This document shows, one piece after another, positions 36,001 to 49,110 of a stretch of DNA of 64,000 nt; position 1 is the first letter of the stretch; the number at the start of each line of letters is the position of its first letter. The position numbers were made by a program, and so were the translations under genes. This DNA comes from Penelope pileata (Eukaryota > Chordata > Aves > Galliformes > Cracidae), in the NCBI GenBank assembly GCA_013396635.1, contig WBMW01005037.1:378582-442581 (forward strand). Reading direction: 5' to 3'. The notes under the pieces were generated by a model. That model did no database searches. It was not told the DNA's origin and saw only the letters and a list, made by a program, of their open reading frames with translations.

Positions 36001-38990
36001 AAAACCCAACTGTATTTGAAGAGCTTAAAGTGACAGGCACTTCAATGGTTGTTTAAAGAAAAAAATCCAGTTACAGTGATGGCAATTAGTTCTACTTGTT
36101 TTTATAGTATGCATTCTCTGTTATGTTCTACTGAAAATAAAACTCACACTACCTGCACTGGGACATGAGTCAGTCATCCACCTGGAATTACTCTCATTAT
36201 CTCTGGTCCTACAGAATATTCTGTATTCTATAATACAGACAGCTGGAGCTGAGGAAGGGACTGGGGAAAGCCTCATGCCACCTCCTGCTGCTGCTCACAG
36301 AAATTTCCCAGGAGAACATCACGTTATCTACGAAACAGCTATGGAGCTCTTAAGTGTTGCCAGGAGCTACCACAGCATATTCAAGAGCAAGTCCAATCAC
36401 AGCAAGTAATTTTAAAGAAATAAAATAAGCTAAATGTTCCAGAAACTAAAACAAGATAAGCAAACACACCAAGAAAATTCAGAGACTCTCCTAGCCCCAA
36501 AGAGCTGATATGTAGTATTGAACACTTCCAATACCCAGACTCTATTTACTCATAGGACAGACATTTAATTATTCAATATTTAAATACTGGTTTTCTCTGA
36601 GTTAAATTCTGCACTTACAGTTTGCTGACAATGCTGTCAGCATTCTGCATTCATCAGATGGATGAATTAAACTTAATTTTCAGTTAACCAGCTCAAGTAC
36701 TGAAAGTGGTCTAGCCACAGCAACTCTGTGTCAGCCAGTTTACCTTGCATATGTAAATATGCACACAGATGAAACTGCTTTTTTGAAGAATAAATTATCT
36801 TACATGTTACACACTATAATGTCTAAAACTGCTTCTCTTACCCAGCTAATGGGTTTAAAATTTGTTTGGCCATCTCTACACTGTATTTCCCAATCACGTA
36901 ATTAATCTAAGACTACATCTGCAGGCTTGAAAAAGATTGAGATCAATTTTAGACAGTGTAGTTGTTCCAAAGATTAAGCTCTTCACACGTGTTGGAACTG
37001 CTTCTTGCCCCCTGAACAAACCATCTCCCATTTTGCCATACAGTCGCACTTTGTGGGCTTTACCCCGGCAGTCTACATCACAACAGCACAGAACCTTGCA
37101 AACATCACAGACTTTCATATTGAAGAGGGACTTCCTCTCTCTCTCTCTCTCTAATTAGGAGGAATCTTCAAATGTATTAACTCATAACAGCACTCTCATC
37201 AGTTTTCAAAGGCATAAAAAAGGCATAAGATCAGCTCTGTAAGATGTGTTTATTACTAAATGGAGAACCACTTGACCAAAAAATAAATGCAGACTTTTAA
37301 AAATGAATGGCAGAAGTAATAATGTTCAGAACATGCTTCATATGAAATAAAATGTTAGTGAAGACTGTCAGTTTGTTAAGACAATTTTAGAAGTTAGCAA
37401 CAGGCCATAGTGCCTGCTGATTTTTGCATATTGGAAGACATCCATTCGAAATTTGTGAAGAGTGATAAAACCCATAGAATTTCAAAGAAACTAATGCTAT
37501 GGAGTCTACCAAGCTTTTGCTGCTATTTCTTTTTTAAGCATACATGTGTATTAGCATCTTGAATAAAGAAGAAATATCTTCCTGACAGCTGCATAAAATT
37601 AAATGAAATTTGAGGACATAGGAAGACTTTACTTAGAACCTCAACACTTTCCTCAGAGGTGAGAAATTTCTGAGAACATTACAGCAACGTGTATTGTAGT
37701 AGTTTTCCCAAAAGTTAAAACAAAGAATGCTTCATTCAGGAAATGATGACATCTAAAATATTTAAAGCGTGATGATAACAATAAAAGAGGAGATGAGTCT
37801 TTCAGTATTTTGCTTCCAATCAGGAAAGTGCAAGGAGGGATTTCACTTTGTTCAAAACCACCTAACATTGCATGAAACTTTAAACTGGATGTGGAGACAT
37901 GTAAGACGGATTGCTCTTTTAAAAATTGCTTTCTCTGAAGTGTTTCGTTTCAAATAACATATTGCTTTTCAGAAACAAGATGTGTGCTGTAACGCTGCAG
38001 AAAAAGGAACTGCAGGTGTTGACCTGACCTGATGAGGAGATCAAGAACAACAGAGAGTTAGAGCCTAAGGCCTCAGATCAGAACGAGCATGCTACAGAAG
38101 TCTATACCAAGAAAGGTGGTGGCTTCGGGCTTAAATGGGACACCTTGAAGAAGACGGAGCAGGGTCAATGAGGCAATTCATTTAGGAATTATCACAGTAC
38201 TGACCAGTGTAGAGTTGACAGGCCACTAGTTTGGCAATTTGAAGTAACAACACTTGCAAGCACTCTTCTGCCTTGTGATCAGCATACTGCCAGGTCAAAA
38301 GCATGTCTGCATGACCTGGTCAGTGAAAAGCAGTTTTATGGAAAATCTTCAAAGCACTATAACCAAATCAATAAGACTTTATCAAGTTTTACAGACTTGT
38401 CACAGGTATTAGCACTATACCAGCTCCAAGCCATCATTCTAACCAGACTCAGGAAACTTTCCTCAACAGATTTACTCTCAAAAGTGCTCCTTCCACAACT
38501 TGATTGCCACCATGAACATGAATCTGAAAGGTTGATTAGGTTACAGGTTATGGATGCACTTTCTACCCTTCTATCTAGAACAAACAACTTTTACAATAAA
38601 GTAGATTTAAATATATATAAAATGGTAGACATAACTGCCAGCACTTAGTTAATCATTTTTACTTTGGAAATGAACCAAAACCACCTGTGTTTGGAACAAT
38701 ACCTGCCCCTCCTAAAACCATAAGACCAGCCATAACTCATAACTGAGAAACGCATTCATTAAAATAGCAATAAGCAAGAACACTTACGAAAGACTAAGTC
38801 TAATGCAGTTTAATGATGAAAAAGTAACAATTTATGTAACTATCTAACAAGTCTGTAAAGTGCTTTGTTATTTTTCCAGTGCCTGATGTTGTTTTAAAAT
38901 GTATAAAATGCAAGGTCTTGCTCTTTCCTACTTACCCGATTCCAGATTAATTTACTGAGAATCACCAAAAAGCACAAACACGAGAAGAAT
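33036..38990. other. Intergenic stretch, nothing recognised
   Basis: The stretch contains a (CT)9 microsatellite at 37135-37152 and a 14-T run near 35928. A moderately GC-richer patch at about 37980-38330 is unexplained. No gene, tRNA or clear transposon was seen. Exon-like bits such as 35221-35264 (good acceptor and gtaaga donor) lack any protein similarity. Confidence 0.55.
37135..37152. repeat. (CT)9 microsatellite
   Basis: Nine CT units with flanks ttcc and aattagg. Confidence 0.92.
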
Positions 38991-39242
38991 CATAGAATCA
39001 TCAAGATTGATAGAGACCTCCAAGATCATCCAGTCCAACCGCCTCCCACCAGCAAAATTACCCACTATATCATGTCCCTCAGCTCCACATCCTGATGTAC
39101 CTTGAACACCCCCAGAGACAGTGACTCAACCACCTCCCTGGGCAGCCTGTGCCAGTACCTAGCCACTCTCTTGGAGAAGTTTTTCCTAATATCTAACCTG
39201 AACCTCCCCTGGTGCAACTTGAGGCCATTCCCTCTAGTCCTG
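38990..39242 (-). mobile_element. CR1 LINE 3' fragment (about 250 bp, minus strand)
   Basis: Landmarks are gaatcatagaatcatcaaga, gagacctccaagatcatcca, gtgactcaaccacctccctg, aagtttttcctaatatctaa and cctcccctggtgcaacttga. This is a clear CR1 3' end in reverse orientation, 5' truncated at about 39242. It resembles CR1-D/H-type copies in galliforms. Confidence 0.93.
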
Positions 39243-42200
39243 GTTAGCTTTGTGTGGATTAATGCAAAATAAAATATTTTTTCTGGTACTTTGTACTGAA
39301 ATGTTTTGACTGGCTATGACTACTTTTGCAGAAACAGAGGGTAGTGAGGGTAGCACTGGGTGTTTTAGAAAATTCCCTCTGAAACATTACATACAACCAT
39401 ACATTTCGTTAGTCACTCAAGATACAATTATGATTTTATTCAGTCTACTTTATTAGGATATTTTTACTGTTAATCACTACTATATCCCTAGAGGCACTAA
39501 ATGACTGGCCTTACAGACTTCAGTGAGCATCCTTGTACTATTCAATGAAAGGAAGGCTCATAAAAATTACCCCAAGCATTAAAACTCTACAGAAGTCAAA
39601 GTTCCTGTTATTTCAATAGGTTTCAGATCATAGCCTGAAAAGCTAAATTCTTTATATTTTGTATAAGAAATTCAAAGTTATTTTTAGTTACTTTGACCTA
39701 TAATATTCACTGAGATTCACAAAGATCTCCCCATGTAGATATTCATGTCTTTGAAGATCTGAGTCAATATAATTTCAGAAAATTTCCACTTCCTCTTTTT
39801 TTTTTTTTCCTGCCCTCTTCTGCGCTAAAGGGGCTCATTTAATCCAAATGAGAGTCTAAGCAAATATCTATCCTTGCAGTTAAGTTCATACATGTAATGT
39901 GATTTTTGAAAGTACTTAAGGGACTTGGGAGCAAAAGTCCCACCAACCTGCACTAGGTTAACTGCTATTGAACACCTAGAAGCTTTCAAAAGTCCTTCTC
40001 TGAAGCCAACATTACCACAGCACTAGCATCGCAAATAGGCCAGTGTCTAGGAGTCCCTCAGCAGCACTGCTGAAGGAGCCTTAAAAACCTACTGTGTCAC
40101 AAAAGCAGCAGTGGTCTCACTGATTTGCTTATTTTTATATATTATATCAGTTCACTCAAATACTGCTTATTTAACTGGGAGCATCAAAAATGAGTGGACA
40201 TAAGTTATCCAACACAATTAATAACATTTTATGTACAAGAAATTCAAATTGGCATTCAGAGGCAATTTAAGATTAATATCTTGTGTTTTTTAGTCACAAT
40301 CTTAAAGTTTTTTTTTTTTAAGTTGCAAAGGATTTCAGAAAGTTTATTATAAATTTAAACAATGTTAACATTTTGGATTTGGAAAGAACATGCTCCTGTG
40401 CTAGAAATGTCAAAACTCTTTTTCATGACAAGAACATTAAAACAAAAGTTAACCCAAGCCCTCAGAATGAAATATTACAGTCAATGACATCAGTGACAGC
40501 CTGCACGGATGCAACAGAAGAGTAGCCTTGTCAAACTAATTACTATGGAGTCTTTCACGTGAAGGTCATAATGCACTTCATATTATCGTTTCAAGACTGA
40601 GAATAACCTCACACATTATAATTTCTAAATGTATTTATGAAATACTCTGTGAAAAACATTAATGCTGTTTTGTTCAAAAAGAAAGCTTCAATGAAGCTGC
40701 AGACACAAGTTTGTAGTGTGGCCAAGAAAGGTTTTGCATTTTTTCTAAAATTAAAAAACAAAGCAAATAGATTATCTCAAATTGCACAGTGAGATTAACT
40801 GAAAAATGAGTAATACTGAAATGAAACTTCAAACTTGCTGCTGTTGGCCAAAGTAGCTTTCAAATCAATAGCAGTATTATCATGCTTTATTATCCCAATA
40901 CACAGAATAAATATCTACAATGAATTTCCCCTCACACAGAGAAATTGTCTTATGGGGAAGGAATAAATTTCCTATTAAAAAAAAAAATGAGGAAGCAGGA
41001 AATTAAGGTCAGAAAATTATAATAGGACAAGAACAAAGAATGCTGAAATTTAGACTCCATCTCAAATTATTTTTACAGATAGATATTCAAGGAGTGTATC
41101 ACTAAACTTGAGACATCAAAAGCAAAAATTGCTCTTATCAGACTGCCACATTTATGTTCTGCAATTCTTGGTGCTTTGGAAATCATAATTTTGCCGAAGG
41201 TTTGGGACTAGTTTTTTCTCTGAGAGCTGCTGTTCCCCGTGCTACAAGAAAATAATTTCCTTGGCTAACTGCACACATCTTAGTTTATTAATTCTGGTAT
41301 TTTTGGCAATATCTCAGACTGCTGCCTTCTCCTTGACTACTAAAAGTAACGTTACCCATTTCAGCTTAACAGCAGTGCAAGGGGAGTAAGAGAATCTGAC
41401 CAGTAACATAGTGAAGCCTTTTGTTCAAAAGTTATTTATTCTGTGGACAAATAAGGACTCAGTCCCATAACCTTTATGTAGTGGGATATTCTGAAGATTT
41501 ATGTTAGAGTACAGATAATCTCTTCCATTTCAGACAAACAAAAAGAGTATAATAATAAAAAGAAACACTAGACAGGAATATTAAAAGCTTAGAATACATT
41601 ATGGTCACACATAACCTAAGGCAAAACCTGTTGTGTAACAACATCCAGCGATTTACTTGCATTTAAACAAAATACTCTGTGGGAGTATTTCTGAATGATG
41701 GACATGAAGCAAGGTAATATTTGGCATACTGATTCAAGAAGAAAGAGCTTACTGGAGAAATTTGAATAAAACTGTGACAAGTCAGAATCAATGCCAGATA
41801 ATTCAAGCAGTTCTTTAGGATCTCTGAGAAAGTTTGATATAGGCTAACTCCACCTTTGGATAAAGTGCTTTGCCCAAAAAATGTTGCATGGTATTTAGCA
41901 ATAAAAAGGAGGTGGGATACTAGTTGATTTCGGTTGTGTCTAGCTTTACTTTTTTTATCTTTGCTTCAATCTTTTGTGAGATTAGCGATTAAAGTTAAAA
42001 TTAAAAAAAAAAAAAAAGGCTATAATTCTATAATTCCTACCAAGTCCTAGCAGGTGCTTCTCTTTTTAGAGTTTTTTTCTTTTTTTTTTTTTTGTGGTGA
42101 GGCAGGTCTGAAAAAGGGATTTTTCATGCTTAAGATCTTTAATTCATCCTTACTTTTGGCCAAGGCTGTTAATTACATTATCTTTGTTCATGTTTAAATT

Positions 42201-44256
42201 CTCACTTCTTTTCCTTCTTTTCTTTAAAAAATTCTCTCTCAGCACTAATGAAATATCCACAATTTATTACTCTAAACATTTTTTTCCCCAAGATCAGAAG
42301 ATATCTCACACCTGAATAAAATACTTTCTTTGCAAGTAAATGTTCTTAATTATTCCCTTGCTGGGAATATTCCTGCTGTTACATATCTGGCAATCCACAG
42401 TTGTAAGAGATCTATCTAGAAAAGACTGTGTTCACAGCACAGAAACAATAGCTGGGGTCAGTGGCTCATGCAAATTATTCGACAAACCCTGATGCTCTGG
42501 GAAATACTTTTCTAAAGCATGCTGATTTTTAAATTCCTGCTCCCATAATTTCAATGACAAGCCCACTTGCTTACTTCCTTCAAGCCCAGTTCCTCCCCAG
42601 AACATGCTCTGATGGATTCCTATAAGGAATGAATGTGGCCAAGGGACTTTGCATCACTCTCACATGTTGCGTCAGTCTGGACAGCCTCTGTGTGCATGCA
42701 GCATGGACAGAGGCAGTTACAAAACACATGGGATGTCACAAATACACAGCACACACCTTGCCTGCATTTCTGAACACCTGGCTGCCAGGCATCCAGAAAA
42801 GTAGCCAGTTGTTTTTTTTTTTCCATATTTTCATATGCCTGAGTATGCCCTCTGGGTATACTCAGTGGATACCCGAGTGCCTTTCTAATTTTGTCGCATT
42901 ATGTAATAGAGGAATTCCCATGTAACATCCCAGCACTAGCTGCTAGGTCACACAGCCTCTTTGAAAAGTAGGCTTGGGGCCATGCCCTGTTTTCTTATTT
43001 GGTTTCGTAATTTTTGAAGTTCTTACAGTCAGCTCATCCCTTTAGGCAGTTCAAACATGTTAAGCTCTGTCTGTCGCCAAGCAATTACCTCCAGTGCTCT
43101 GAAACAAAGCAGTCTGCAACTACTGCTGTACCTGTGGGAAGCCAGTAGAAAGTCTCAGTGTCCCTTGAAAATGAGCCACTGCTTGCCAAATGGGTGCACA
43201 GAGGGGCAGAAGTCAAGTGTGGCTGAAAATACAAAAGCACCTGCAACAACAGTTCTTTCATTTTTATTATCTTTATCAATATTGATCAAAGTTGACACGA
43301 AAAAAAAAAAGTGTTAGGAAAACTTCTTAAAAGATGCAAAAAGGGAACATTACTTTCTGGGAGAACGTGCCATAACAGCTGCAGTTTTAGTCTGCAAAAA
43401 TATATGGGAGGCAAGAGCTGGAAACGTGCAGGGGTGGTGCAGTCATGGAAAGACAAATTTTCAATAGCCTTTTTTGAAGCATGCACACTAATATTTGTCA
43501 CAGGAAGTTTCGGTTCAGGATGCTTAGTAAGGGGGCAGAGATAAGAGGAGCAGAGAGGAATTGGGACTTAAGGAAGCAATTCAGTTTGTAGAGTGATTTG
43601 GATTTTGAGTTTCTTAATTCACAAAATAAAGAAACAATGATGTTTTTTGATTGTAGAAGCTTTCAGAAAGAACTGACACGCTGGCAAGACTTAACACTGC
43701 AGAGTTCACAGGAATGCATCTTTTATCAGTGTATAAATATAATCTGTGCTACTTTAAATGTTGCTGAGGAGAACACGAAAATTAGACAAAGGCCTAATTT
43801 CCTAACAGTAGTTCCTATACCCATGGTATTCCTCATCTTCTTTCTAAGATACATTAACACTTATGTTAAAACCCATCAGTAGGCCCATAACACAGAGAAA
43901 TTACTGCTGAAGAACATTACTGTTCTAGGTTCTCAAGTGAATGACGTCAAACAATGAGGCAGCTTGTCTGGACCTTAGTAACCAGAGTGCATGGGTACCT
44001 CGGCAGATAACCTGGTAAAAGAAATCTGTTCTTCTACAAAAGGAGAGTTCTCAGTAATGGGGTGGTAACAAAACGAGTTGCTTATTAAAGAAAACTGTAT
44101 TTAGGCAAGACAACTAACGTGCACGAACTTTTTAATCAACGGTTACCAATCGATCCAAAGCACCCCAATCTCCCCCAGCCCAGCAAAGCCTACCTAACAT
44201 TGCCACCTAGCGGGCCAGCAGCTTGCTTGGCCCACCCGGCCCCACTGCTGCCCTGC
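39243..44256. other. Intergenic stretch, no recognised gene
   Basis: Mostly AT-rich with poly-A/poly-T runs (40310-40320, 42003-42017, 42081-42094, 43299-43310). A piece at about 39890-39950 (tttttgaaagtacttaaggg, then acttgggagcaaaagtccca) recalls an old reptile/amniote repeat. A tail-like bit at about 42925-42960 (cagcactagctgctaggtca, then cacagcctcttt) also recalls an old SINE end. Both are weak. The segment 44090-44256 has a composition unlike its neighbours and may be part of an LTR. Confidence 0.5.
44090..44256. repeat. Possible ERV LTR fragment next to CR1
   Basis: The stretch tttttaatcaacggttacca, then atcgatccaaagcaccc, then a C-rich segment (cagcaaagcctacctaac, gcttggcccacccggccc) looks like an avian LTR I have seen in other contexts. 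It is diverged and lacks visible ends. The CR1 copy begins directly after it. Confidence 0.28.
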
Positions 44257-44866
44257 AGAATCACAGAATCACAGAATCACAGAATTGCAGGGGTTGGAAG
44301 GGACCTCAAGAGATCATCGAGTCCAACCCCCCTGCCAGAGCAGGTTCCCTACTGCAGGTTGCACAGGTAGGCGTCCACGCGGGTCTTGAATATCTTCAAG
44401 GAAGNNNNNNNNNNNNNNNNNNNNNNNNNNNNNNNNNNNNNNNNNNGGCAATACTCTTTTTAATGCACCCTAGGATCCCATTGGCCCTCTTAGCCACCAG
44501 GGCACACTGCTGGCTCATGGCCAACCTGTCATCTACCAGGACCCCCAGGTCCCTCTCTGTAGAGCTCCTCTCCAGCAGGTCGTCCCCCAGCTTGTACTGG
44601 TACATGCGGTTATTCCTCCCCAGGTGCAAGACTCTACACTTGCTTTTGTTAAACCTCATCAGGTTCCTCTCTGCCCATCTCTCCAGCCTGTCCAGGTCTT
44701 GCTGAATGGCAGCACAGCCTTCTGGCGTGTCAGCCACTCCCCCCAGCTTCGTGTCATCAGCAAACTTGCTGAGGGTGGACACTATCCCCTCATCAAGGTC
44801 GTTGATGAAGACATTGAACAAGACTGGACCCAGCACCGACCCCTGGGGAACACCGCTAGTTACACT
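44257..44866 (-). mobile_element. CR1 LINE, 5'-truncated, with end of reverse transcriptase frame
   Basis: The 3' end lies at the left, with three agaatcac units followed by aattgcaggggttggaaggg. To the right, the minus strand is open from about 44836 down to the gap and codes for the C-terminal part of the CR1 reverse transcriptase. Visible motifs are [13 protein letters not shown], the catalytic box FADDTKLGG and [15 protein letters not shown] sequence ([11 protein letters not shown]). The reading frame stays open across about 390 bp apart from the gap, so this is one of the younger CR1 copies here. It is truncated near 44866 and cannot be autonomous. A 42-N gap interrupts it. Confidence 0.95.
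44405..44446. other. Assembly gap (42 N) inside CR1
   Basis: The N run breaks the CR1 copy between its 3' UTR and its RT frame. The missing length is probably larger, because a normal CR1 has several hundred bases between these parts. Confidence 0.97.
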
Positions 44867-47800
44867 GCTAGAAACCCATCAGCAAACCTGCAAGGTTACA
44901 ATTTAAAGGATACAAAGTTGGGAAATGGAAATCAGAGATTTCCATGACACAATTTTGCTAAATAAATAAGGCATAGTTCTATCTTCAGATACAAGCATGC
45001 AATTCCCACTGAAGCCAACTGGAGCTGTACCAAGGCTGAGCTGAGCATTACACAAGAATACCTTGGACACTGCTCTACAGTGAGTTCATACATTCTTCTC
45101 CATGTACAACAGAGATGACAGCAACTGTGGCGTAGGTTAATGTAAAACCCTCAAGTCACACATGCTGTCCTAGAAAAAAGACTCACTGAGAGCTAATGAG
45201 ATGGAAAATCTCAAACTTCTAAAATCCACTCATTTTCTAAAATAAAAAACAAATGTTTTTAACATCACAAGAGAAAACATTATCAATTCAAACTATCTAA
45301 ATTTCTCAGTCTAGTAATACGTTATTAATAGAAACACATTCAACAAGAAAATTATTATGGTGGTAGTAGTACTGGTGGTACTTTGCAATTTTTGGAAACA
45401 TATGGCAACCAAACTCAAAGAATTTCTTTATTTTAAGTCTTATTTTTTATTAGAATTTAGAAGTCTGGACTCTGGATTTAAAATGTGGCTTGATACTGAT
45501 ATCTTGCTTGATATTGAAATTTTTTCAGCTCTGGAAGTAAATATGAAATATGAAATATTCTTTAGATTGTATAAAACAAACAAGCAAAACCAAACAACAA
45601 CAAAAATACAACAACAAAAAAACCCTCACAATTAATCACTACCCTAGTTATTATCATGATTATCAAGGAATTTGGAAACACAGAGGACCAGAAAGTACTC
45701 TGAGTATTCTCAGTTAAGCCTGCAACAACTGAAAGCCAATAACAACAGTTAATGATAGACCTCCTTTGGCTCAAGCTTGCTTTCTCTGTGTGCTTTGCAG
45801 ACTAACTGTTGATCCTCGGTGTAAGAATGCTGCTGATCCTTCTTTTTCAGTGTTCCTGGAAATGTGTATCAAAACCCTGAAGACTGCCCTAAACTCTAAG
45901 ATTAATGCCACAGACAAGAATGTTTGCTAATGAATTTCCATTTATTCACAATCTTTAAGACAAGAAGGTACTTAAAATGTCTAATGAAGCAGTTCTCAGC
46001 CATTTTTCACGACAGCACTTCTCCAAATACAATCATTCATTCTCTGCATTGGGGCTTATAATTCCTTCTTAGATACGTTTGTTAGAGAACCCAATAGCCT
46101 TGCATAACTGTTCTGTTCTTCCTAATTATTTACCATTCCACAAATCACTGTAATCTGTAATGGTTGTTAACAGTTACTCTGAAGTTGTTCATGACTAGTA
46201 TAGTTCATTGTCAGAGGACACAGGAAACTCATGGGTCTGGGCATCTCCCTCCCCTGACACTGCCTTCTTTCCTACTGTAAGAAGAGTTACTTCTGCCAGA
46301 GCTAAGAACTGCTGCTCCTTCCAGACCCTCTGCCTCTGCTGGTGATGAGAGCAGAAGCAAACACCTACAGACAGGGTCAGCAGGAACAGTAACTCAGCCA
46401 TTGCAACAGCAAACAGGAAACAAAGAAAATATACAAATATACAATACATACAAACATTTGAGCTTTGCCAAATGGCTCTAGACTCAACACTGCTGTAGGG
46501 ACTAGAAAAAAAATTGGGACGGAAATCCAGAAACTCAGCTAGCCTCTTTAGTCTCTCAACAACTTAATCTGAGTAGTAATTCACAAGTCAGGTACTTTAT
46601 TTCTTCTTGCTGTGTTACTATGCTCATTCTTAGATGGATTTTTTAATAAAGTCCTAATTATAAAAGTGGCACTGAAAGAGACAACATCAAGGTCTAAACC
46701 ATTTTATGTGCAAAGGTCACGGGACACAAAGTTTATCTACAATGAAAAATGAAAACAGAACTGAATTGTTAACACTGCATATGCCTACAAAGGGCAAAAG
46801 CAGAGCTGGTGATCACAATTTAAACCAAAAACTGGCTACTGGCTCTTCAGAATACTTCAAAATGCAAACGTTATGCAAGATGCTTACTGAGTTATTAAGA
46901 ACTAGCATGATTTCCAGTGTTTAACCTCCTTAAGAGAAAAGTCAACATTTTATACTATCCCACCTTTACTAAACAGATTGCTACCTCACTGAAAATAGTA
47001 ACCGAATGCCTTAAGCGTTGAGCGCTGTAGGAGTTATGCAATAAAGTATTCTTCATACCTGGAAGTATGCACATAAAGTTGACTCACTTCCACTGCTATC
47101 TTTGATTCTAAAGTATTGACCACAATGACAACTCATTTAATCACATACTATGTACATAAAGGTGATCTAAATTATTCTGGTGAATGGATTTCACGGAGGC
47201 TAACACAAATACACAACGTTCTCCTTTCAGGCAACAAGCCCCTATCACTTAAGTCTCCCAAATAACTCAATGTACTTGTTTCAGTTGGACATGTCTTTAT
47301 GAAATCAGAACAGAGGATTTAACACCAAAGATGATAAATATGTTAAAGATCACGAGGGCTTTGAACTCTTGTGTACCAGGGTGTAAAACTGCATGTGAAT
47401 AGCACCTTCTCTTCCTGTCTTTGCTTTCTGCAGTTATGAAATACTTCCTTCTCCTTTCATTCCACAAAATCTGGAATTCTCATCAGTGATGGGCTCACCC
47501 AAGGATAAACATGTATAAGACAAATACAAATAAACTCAGTCCAAAATCAGCAATAGATTTTTCCTGAAGGCTGAACTTCTTATGGGACAGAACCGGATCT
47601 GCGCTTTTTGGAGTAAGCTACTTTTTTTTTTTTTTTAATAATGAAAAACATAAGCAGAGAGTTTCATCCACTTTTTGGGTCCTATAAATATTCTGCTGGC
47701 CTATATCCAAAATCAATATTCTTTTTGTGGTATTTTGAGAACTCTTACATTAAAAGATTGCTTTGAATGCATTCATTTGTATTCATTTCTAGGCAGATAA

Positions 47801-48859
47801 GTGAATGCATTTAACACACAGCAATTTTATATAATTGGTATCAAGTGAATTACAACACCACTCACTACTAATTCAGAATCAGTATTTATTTGTACTGCAG
47901 AAGCTCAAGCTCTACATTGTCGACATCTGCGGCAGCAAACTGTTCTGCCCTTTGGCCTGCTGGACAACCTCGGGAAAGGCACTTCACAGCATTGCACCAC
48001 AATGATTCTGTCAATAATGAGAATGCTGTTAGGACATCATAGGACATCATGCTAAAACAGTTTGAGACCTACATGGGACAGACATTTCCTAATGGGTAGA
48101 TACTTTTATTTGTTAACTTACTAAAACTAGATTGAAGATATATTAGCTGTGTATCAAACTGAAAAGCTATTTATCATAGAAAAGGTAACGGTCCTTGAAG
48201 CCTTCAATACTTTTCTGTATTTTCTGAAGTGATCTAATTGATCTATTTATTGTTCAAATGGCAAACTATTTTTTAAACACAATGCACAGTCCGGACTACA
48301 TCTGTTAATAAAAGAGTTCGTTCTGTTTCTTAAAGCTAATAACACATGCATAATATTTGCTAGTATTTTACAACTATTACTGGTTACTGCAGCTTTTCTA
48401 TTCATAGCGTAGCAAATGATAATAAGAAACTTAAACTCATGCAAATCAAATTTTTGATGTGTCCTTTCCACTTCAAAAACAAACAAAAAAAACCCCACAA
48501 ACCCCACATCAAATCAGGAACAGCTTCTTTATCCATGTTTGGGAAAAAACATAGCTCTTGAAGGGCCTTCTTTGATTACTTTAAATGAAAAAGCAATGCC
48601 AAGAAAATGCAACTACTGAGACCGTAACATAATCCCAAATCTACCTGCTGAAAAGGGGAAAAAACAGACCAGATCTTGATTTAGTCACTTTGTCATCAAT
48701 GGCAACATACGCTAACTGATTATTTGGGCCTAAGTACCACGCAGGCAATGTCTTCTTGGAGCAGACTTTTTCGAAGATTTGACCAGCTCTTCAGTACGGC
48801 ATAGAGAAGGAACTGAGAGAAGAATTTGTCTCAATTACAGGAACAATTCCAGACCAACC
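44867..48859. other. Intergenic stretch, nothing recognised
   Basis: AT-rich. A run of 18 T lies at about 47620-47637. At 45985-46050 the string gcagttctcagccatttttc plus acgacagcacttctcc resembles the end of an old hAT-Charlie-type element (weak). Good splice-acceptor-like sites at 45851 and 47433 are followed by short frames without similarity. Confidence 0.5.
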
Positions 48860-49110
48860 TAGGGACTGGCCAGCCAGGTAGCAGCCCTGCAAAGGATTGC
48901 TGCATCCTGCTGCAAGATAAGCAGAACAAGATTTGGCAGCGAGCCGTTGCAGTGACAACGGCTAACTGCATAAGTAAAAGCATAGCAGGTGTGTCAAGGA
49001 AAATGATTGTTCCCCTCTACTTGGCAGATGTGTGACTGTTTCTGGACCTGGAATACTGTGTCTAGTGTTGGGATGCTCATTACAAGAGACAGACAAACAA
49101 ATCAGAGACA
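48860..49110 (+). mobile_element. Old CR1 LINE internal fragment, + orientation
   Basis: The piece caaaggattgctgcatcctg, aacggctaactgcataagta, gattgttcccctctacttgg, ggacctggaatactgtgtct and tgttgggatgctcattacaa follows the CR1 pattern. That pattern reads gcatcaaaagcatagccagcagg / gtgattctgcccctctac / ctggagtactgtgtcc / ctggggccctcagtac. The translated frames are degraded, so it is an old copy lacking its 3' end. Confidence 0.7.

Noticed and set aside
35221..45935. Pair of exon-like segments (35221-35264 and 45852-45929) that join in frame
   Set aside because: Both have good acceptors and the second ends in a clean stop, but the products match nothing and the distance from EDN3 exon 3 (17-28 kb) is out of line with a compact 3' end.
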